The notes beneath the pieces were generated by a model that had not been told where the DNA came from, searched no databases, and saw nothing but the letters and a program-made list of their open reading frames with translations. This document shows positions 58,831 to 62,771 of a DNA stretch of 62,771 nt, piece after piece. Numbering within the stretch: position 1 is the first letter of the stretch; each line of letters begins with the position of its first letter. Made by a program: the position numbers and the translations under genes. The stretch comes from Paenibacillus prosopidis (GTDB taxonomy: Bacteria; Bacillota; Bacilli; Paenibacillales; Paenibacillaceae). Where the stretch lies: positions 1-62,771 of the forward strand of contig NZ_QPJD01000026.1 of assembly GCF_003337375.1 (NCBI RefSeq), written 5' to 3'.

Positions 58831-60627
58831 GTGTCACATATCGCTTTATATCGAGCCTGGCGTCCGCAGACGTTTCAGGATATGGTCGGACAACAGCATA
58901 TTATCCAAACCTTACAGAACGCGATTCGTGAACAGCGTGTATCACATGCCTACTTATTTAACGGCCCGCGGGGAACAGGTAAAACGAGCGCTGCAAAAAT
59001 TTTGGCGAAAGCCGTTAACTGCGAACGCGGTCCGGCTGCTGAGCCATGCAACGAATGCGATGCTTGCCGAGGCATTACGGCTGGGCATATTATGGATGTT
59101 ATCGAGATTGATGCTGCGTCTAACCGTGGTATTGATGAAATACGTGATATTCGTGATAAAGTCAGATACGCACCTTCTGAAGTGCGGTTCAAAGTTTATA
59201 TAATAGATGAAGTACATATGCTTACGGCTGAGGCTTTTAACGCCTTGCTCAAGACATTGGAGGAGCCGCCGGGGCATGTTATATTTATCTTGGCGACGAC
59301 TGAACCGCATAAGCTGCCTGCTACCATTATCTCGCGCTGTCAGCGATTTGATTTCAGGCAGGTTTCGCTTGAAGAGCAAACTGAACGATTGCTCAAGATT
59401 TGTCATGAAGAAGGCATACGTGCTGATGAGGATGCAATAGCCTATATTGCTCGGTTATCTGAAGGCGGAATGCGCGATGCAATCAGCTTGCTTGAGCAGG
59501 TATCTGCGTTCGGAGGCGACAGCATTACACTCGATGCTGCGGTCGATGTGACCGGCGGAATGGCCGCCGATCACTTTTATGAACTGGCGGAAGCGGTCAA
59601 GGACCGTAATGTCGCAGCAGTTATGCCGCTGGTCGAGAGCTTGATGCAAGCCGGCAAAAGCGCAGATAAATGTATGGAAAACTTAATTTATTATTTCCGC
59701 GACCTGCTCGTCATGAAGCTTGCGCCTCAAGGTGGAGCGGTAACGGAGCGCGTCGTTGATCCTGAACGGTTCCGTGTAATGGCGGATGCTTTTACTCCCG
59801 GGCGTTTGTTCGCTATGATTGATACGCTTAATCGTTATCAAGTAGAGCTAAAGCATGCTTCGCAGCCTCAAACGTTATTTGAAGTGGCGCTGATGAAGCT
59901 CTGTACGCTTAATGAGGACCCTGCTTCAGGCGGAACCTCCTCCGGAAGTTCCACACCCTCCGGTGCAACAGCAGCGCCTTCAGCAGAAGTAAGCAGGCTG
60001 CGGCAGCAGGTCGAGGCGCTCGAGCGTAAGCTGGAGCAGGCGCTGCAGAATGGGATAGCTGCTGGAGGCGGCCAGCCGGCGGATGGTGGCGCCGCTGCTC
60101 GTCAGCCTGCAGCTGCCCGTTCCGCCGCAGTCCGCGGATCATTCGGAGGCGGCTCTGGCGGTGTTTCGCGTGCGACCGTTAAGCTCGATGCGTATTCGGC
60201 AGCAGCGGGAAGCGCTGAATCTAATCAAGCCCGCATGAAATGGAGCGAAGTGCTACAGCGTGTGAAAGAGGCGAAGATCACGGTTCATGCCTGGCTGGTG
60301 GATGGAGAACCTGTTTCAACGGTCAACGGATCTGTGCTTGTTGCTTTTAAAAATACGATGCATCGGGAAACGACCGAGAAGCAAGCAAATCGCGAAATTA
60401 TTGAGAAAGTCTTACAGGATGTGCTTGGTGAGCCGCTTCGGCTTGTTACCGTCATGCTGAAGGATTGGCAAGCTGCTGCTTCAGGTGTCAGTGCACAGAA
60501 GAGCGAGCCGATGCAGCTTGAACCGGAGTCTGATGGCGCGCCGCAAGCGGCAAGCCGGCCGATTTGGGTAGAAGAGGCTGTAAAGCTTTTTGGCGAAGAT
60601 TTGGTTGTTGTGAAGGAAAACGAATAA
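58831..60627 (+). CDS. dnaX: DNA polymerase III subunits gamma and tau
   Basis: A 598-residue clamp-loader ATPase. It opens SHIALYRAWRPQTFQDMVGQ, the Walker A is FNGPRGTGKTSAAKILAKA, and the zinc motif CERGPAAEPCNECDAC follows. Walker B-type IIDEVHML and the sensor region ATTEPHKLPATIISRCQRF are present. The C-terminal part has a Gly/Ser/Ala-rich linker and the tau region. I see no clear A-AAA-AAG slippage site. The start is GTG 58831 after GAAAGGAA; upstream in-frame codons lack a site. It is followed closely by ebfC. Confidence 0.96.
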   Translation: MSHIALYRAWRPQTFQDMVGQQHIIQTLQNAIREQRVSHAYLFNGPRGTGKTSAAKILAKAVNCERGPAAEPCNECDACRGITAGHIMDVIEIDAASNRGIDEIRDIRDKVRYAPSEVRFKVYIIDEVHMLTAEAFNALLKTLEEPPGHVIFILATTEPHKLPATIISRCQRFDFRQVSLEEQTERLLKICHEEGIRADEDAIAYIARLSEGGMRDAISLLEQVSAFGGDSITLDAAVDVTGGMAADHFYELAEAVKDRNVAAVMPLVESLMQAGKSADKCMENLIYYFRDLLVMKLAPQGGAVTERVVDPERFRVMADAFTPGRLFAMIDTLNRYQVELKHASQPQTLFEVALMKLCTLNEDPASGGTSSGSSTPSGATAAPSAEVSRLRQQVEALERKLEQALQNGIAAGGGQPADGGAAARQPAAARSAAVRGSFGGGSGGVSRATVKLDAYSAAAGSAESNQARMKWSEVLQRVKEAKITVHAWLVDGEPVSTVNGSVLVAFKNTMHRETTEKQANREIIEKVLQDVLGEPLRLVTVMLKDWQAAASGVSAQKSEPMQLEPESDGAPQAASRPIWVEEAVKLFGEDLVVVKENE

Positions 60628-60651
60628 ATTCTAATGATGAGGTGACTACAA

Positions 60652-60963
60652 ATGAACAATATGAACCAAATGATGAAGCAAGTAAAGAAGATGCAGGATC
60701 AAATGATGAAAGCGCAGGAAGAACTGGAAACCAAGACGGTTGAAGGAACAGCTGGCGGCGGAGTAGTTACTGTAACGTCTAACGGCCACAAAAAGCTCCT
60801 TAATATTATAATCAAGCCTGAAGCGGTAGATCCTGAAGATGTCGAAATGCTGCAGGACCTCGTTCTTACAGCGGTTAACGATGCTCTTGCAAAGGTAGAT
60901 GAGCTGGCGAACAAAGATATGGGCAAGTTTACCGGAGGCATGAAAATTCCGGGATTGTTCTAA
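60652..60963 (+). CDS. ebfC: YbaB/EbfC family nucleoid-associated protein
   Basis: A 103-residue dimeric DNA-binding protein (YaaK). It opens MNNMNQMMKQVKKMQDQMM, then GTAGGGVVTVTSNGHKKLL and IKPEAVDPEDVEMLQDLVLTAVNDAL, the family signatures. It lies between dnaX and recR, as in nearly all bacteria. The ATG follows GAGGTG. Confidence 0.96.
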   Translation: MNNMNQMMKQVKKMQDQMMKAQEELETKTVEGTAGGGVVTVTSNGHKKLLNIIIKPEAVDPEDVEMLQDLVLTAVNDALAKVDELANKDMGKFTGGMKIPGLF

Positions 60964-61003
60964 GAGGCGTCACGCTTCCGTTTGAAAGGAGCTGTACCTA
61001 GTT

Positions 61004-61603
61004 TTGTATTATCCCGAACCGATAGCGAAATTAATTGATGCTTTTACGCGATTGCCGAGTATTGGGCCCAAAACGGCCGCCCGTCTGGCCTTTCATGTGC
61101 TTCGGATGAAGGAAGACGACGTAATTGATTTTGCCAAGGCGCTAGTAAGCGTTAAGCGCAATTTGTTTTATTGTTCGGTTTGCTGCAACATAACGGATAC
61201 AGATCCGTGCAGAATATGCCAAGATAAGTCGCGTGACAACTCTGTTATATGCGTCGTTCAAGAATCCAAGGATCTCGTTGCTATTGAACGAATGAAGGAT
61301 TTCCAAGGACATTACCACGTTCTTCAGGGTGCGATTTCCCCAATGGAAGGAATCGGTCCCGACGAAATCCGAATTGCTGAGCTATTAAGACGTTTAAGTG
61401 ATGAACGGGTACAGGAGCTTATTTTGGCGACGAACCCAAACATTGAAGGGGAAGCCACTGCCATGTATTTATCGAGGCTCGTCAAGCCCTTTGGCATTCG
61501 TGTAACCCGTATTGCACACGGCTTGCCTGTCGGCGGTGACCTCGAATACGCAGATGAGGTAACACTCTCTAAAGCATTAGAGGGTCGTCGAGAGTTGAAT
61601 TAA
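61004..61603 (+). CDS. recR: Recombination mediator protein RecR
   Basis: A 199-residue protein that helps load RecA on gapped DNA with RecO. It opens YYPEPIAKLIDAFTRLPSIG with a helix-hairpin-helix, has the Cys4 zinc finger CSVCCNITDTDPCRICQD (near 57-75), a Toprim domain (ICVVQESKDLVAIERM) and the TRIAHGLPVGGDLEYADEVT end. The start is TTG at 61004, about 13 nt after AAAGGAG, a little far but no other start fits. Confidence 0.96.
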   Translation: MYYPEPIAKLIDAFTRLPSIGPKTAARLAFHVLRMKEDDVIDFAKALVSVKRNLFYCSVCCNITDTDPCRICQDKSRDNSVICVVQESKDLVAIERMKDFQGHYHVLQGAISPMEGIGPDEIRIAELLRRLSDERVQELILATNPNIEGEATAMYLSRLVKPFGIRVTRIAHGLPVGGDLEYADEVTLSKALEGRRELN

Positions 61604-61624
61604 TTTTAGAAGTGCATGCTTACC

Positions 61625-61668
61625 ATACGGCAGGTCAAGGTAACCCTTGACCTGCCGTATTTTTTTGG
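61625..61668 (+). terminator. recR terminator
   Basis: A perfect 16-bp stem ATACGGCAGGTCAAGG / CCTTGACCTGCCGTAT with a 4-nt loop and TTTTTTT. Confidence 0.92.
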
Positions 61669-61786
61669 ACCAATATTCTCGCCTGCCATTGTGACATCTG
61701 CCCATGTTCGCGTTCTATTCTGCAGTCCAAGCTTATACATATAGAAGAAAGCTGTTAGCAGGCAGGACAAGCGGGAGGGGAAGCAT

Positions 61787-62035
61787 TTGACTAAGCAGAA
61801 GCAGAAGACAGATATGATTAATGAGGAACGAATGGAGCGGTTAAGAACGGAAATTGTGGAGGCGCATCAAGAATGGGAAAACGCAAATCGTTTTTTTAAC
61901 TATGCATCCGGTAAGGATCAGGTTGATTACGCCATCTATGCCATTATTTCTGCTGAAAAAAGGTATGAAATGCTGCTTCGCATCGCAAAACAAACGGACG
62001 GAATCTGGCCGGTATGGAAGGGAGCATTCAAATGA
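61787..62035 (+). CDS. yaaL: DUF2508 protein YaaL
   Basis: An 82-residue helical protein of the YaaL (DUF2508) family. It reads EIVEAHQEWENANRFFNYAS and VDYAIYAIISAEKRYEMLLR, the recognised core. The start is TTG 61787 after GGGAGGGG. Its stop overlaps the bofA start (ATGA), so the pair is coupled. YaaL precedes bofA in B. subtilis. Function unknown. Confidence 0.9.
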   Translation: MTKQKQKTDMINEERMERLRTEIVEAHQEWENANRFFNYASGKDQVDYAIYAIISAEKRYEMLLRIAKQTDGIWPVWKGAFK

Positions 62036-62295
62036 AGGCGTTATGGATGTCCATTTTTATAGCTTCATCTATTATGTTGGTGGCCGTTGTCTTACGCAAC
62101 AGGTTGTCTTGGGGTTGGCTTCGCGGCTTTACGCTGCATCTCGTTCTGGCAGCGGCTTTGTTGTATCTATTAAACTATTCTGAGCTTGTTCCAGGCATGT
62201 ATATTCCTCTTAATCCTGTAACGATTGGAACAGTGGTTACATTGGGTGTTCCTGGGATAGCTTTAATCATGGGGCTCCAATGGGTAGTTGTTTAA
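62032..62295 (+). CDS. bofA: Pro-sigma-K processing inhibitor BofA
   Basis: An 87-residue membrane protein that, in the forespore outer membrane, holds the SpoIVFB protease inactive until engulfment signals arrive. Two to three hydrophobic segments (SIFIASSIMLVAVVL, LHLVLAAALLYLLNYSE, TLGVPGIALIMGLQWVVV) with the C-terminal GVPGIALI signature are seen. The ATG at 62032 overlaps yaaL and follows AAGGGAG. An upstream ATG at 62014 is in frame but lacks a site. It is the last gene before the next rrn operon. Confidence 0.92.
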   Translation: MKALWMSIFIASSIMLVAVVLRNRLSWGWLRGFTLHLVLAAALLYLLNYSELVPGMYIPLNPVTIGTVVTLGVPGIALIMGLQWVVV

Positions 62296-62326
62296 AGAAC
62301 TTGTAAAAAAGGATTTGCGTAAAAGG

Positions 62327-62356
62327 TTGACGGGAACAGCGATTATATGCTACATT
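62327..62356 (+). promoter_or_regulatory. rrn promoter P1
   Basis: TTGACG at 62327-62332, an 18-bp spacer and TACATT at 62351-62356, upstream of the 16S gene. Confidence 0.65.
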
Positions 62357-62412
62357 AGTTCTCGCGCCAAGAGTAAGTGAATGAGCTTTAAAAAAAGATT
62401 TAAAAAAAGTAC

Positions 62413-62442
62413 TTGCATTAACTTGGGCATCTGTGATATATT
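62413..62442 (+). promoter_or_regulatory. rrn promoter P2
   Basis: TTGCAT at 62413-62418, an 18-bp spacer and TATATT at 62437-62442, giving a tandem promoter pair with P1. Confidence 0.7.
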
Positions 62443-62489
62443 ATAAAAGTCGCCGCTGAGAAATACGCGGTTGACACGAAAGAAAAGAT

Positions 62490-62504
62490 TGTTCTTTGAA
62501 AACT
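62490..62504 (+). promoter_or_regulatory. rrn leader boxA (antitermination)
   Basis: TGTTCTTTGAAAACT in the leader matches the boxA-like element of Bacillales rrn operons, bound by NusB/NusE to prevent early termination. Confidence 0.7.
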
Positions 62505-62586
62505 GAACAACGAGTAATAACTGCCCCGCAAATCCTAACGGATGAGCGGAAAAAGCGATAAAAAAGTAATGAGCAAGTCAAACACC

Positions 62587-62771
62587 AATTTGGAGAGTTT
62601 GATCCTGGCTCAGGACGAACGCTGGCGGCGTGCCTAATACATGCAAGTCGAGCGGATCTTATCCTTCGGGATAAGATTAGCGGCGGACGGGTGAGTAACA
62701 CGTAGGTAACCTGCCCGTAAGACTGGGATAACATTCGGAAACGAATGCTAATACCGGATACACAGCTTGGT
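62587..62771 (+). rRNA. rrs: 16S ribosomal RNA, 5' end (partial)
   Basis: The 16S start is clear: GGAGAGTTTGATCCTGGCTC, then ACGAACGCTGGCGGCG, TGCCTAATACATGCAAGTCG and AGCGGCGGACGGGTGAGTAA. The gene runs out of the window in the V1-V2 region. It is the first gene of a rrn operon read on the + strand, preceded by two promoters and boxA. Confidence 0.97.

Noticed and set aside
59940..60200. Programmed frameshift in dnaX for a gamma form
   Set aside because: No A-AAA-AAG-like slippery site with a following hairpin was visible in the linker region.
1..62771. CRISPR array, prophage or insertion sequence
   Set aside because: No regularly spaced direct repeats, cas, integrase, transposase or phage genes were found; the only dispersed repeats are the short ones reported.

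Overview
This is a chromosomal segment from an endospore-forming Firmicute, most likely a Paenibacillaceae member (Paenibacillus or a close relative). The evidence is Spo0F, a Spo0E-type phosphatase, a KinA/KinE-like kinase, BofA and a SspP-like spore protein, a type aa3-600 quinol oxidase, MotAB, RpoE (delta), YwhD and YwiB, and many GTG/TTG starts behind strong AGGAGG sites. The genus is inferred from gene content and style. Both ends lie in rRNA operons read in the + direction: 23S end plus 5S on the left, and a promoter region plus 16S start on the right.

Layout. 0-9.9 kb: rrn tail, Eis-type acetyltransferase, then the classic origin-proximal run guaB-dacA-pdxS-pdxT-serS-tRNA-Ser, three small genes (one SspP-like) and a lipoprotein. 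9.9-16.7 kb: DUF4870 protein, a probable structured ncRNA with tRNA-Arg, a GAF/HD-GYP protein, a three-gene minus-strand operon (ATP-grasp ligase, MurE-like ligase, Asp/Glu racemase), a Spo0E-like gene and tadA. 16.7-29.1 kb: sporulation-type kinase behind a promoter with DnaA boxes, rluF, motAB, a GNAT, an MFS carrier, photolyase, an NlpC/P60 hydrolase under a c-di-AMP riboswitch, and a membrane protein with an M1 peptidase. 29.2-33 kb: ywhD and an ECF sigma/anti-sigma operon with two membrane proteins. 33-38.8 kb: double GNAT and qoxABCD. 38.9-50.4 kb: class A PBP, speE-speB, a LysM-bearing nucleotidase, deoxyinosine glycosylase, ywiB-argS, a subtilisin-like protease and rpoE. 50.4-58.3 kb: dispersed repeats, pyrG, spo0F, a deleted fbaA relic, murA, rho, a radical SAM protein, rpmE and a lipoprotein. 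58.3-62.8 kb: SRP RNA, dnaX, ebfC (yaaK), recR, yaaL, bofA, then the next rrn operon.

How it fits together. Two blocks that are separate in Bacillus subtilis are joined here. The frame (guaB...serS...tadA / scr-dnaX-yaaK-recR-yaaL-bofA-rrn) is the right-arm origin region. The inserted block (pbpG-speE-speB, ywiB-argS, rpoE, pyrG, spo0F, [fbaA], murA, rho, rpmE) corresponds to the left arm near 3.8 Mb in B. subtilis. Functionally the window is mainly housekeeping: translation, nucleotides, cell wall, replication/repair, respiration and sporulation phosphorelay.

Items most worth a second look: the ATP-grasp/MurE-like/racemase operon, a structured RNA next to tRNA-Arg, an about 100-bp dispersed repeat with inverted and truncated copies, an internal-deletion relic of fbaA that keeps both gene ends and a terminator, and a conserved-looking radical SAM gene between rho and rpmE.
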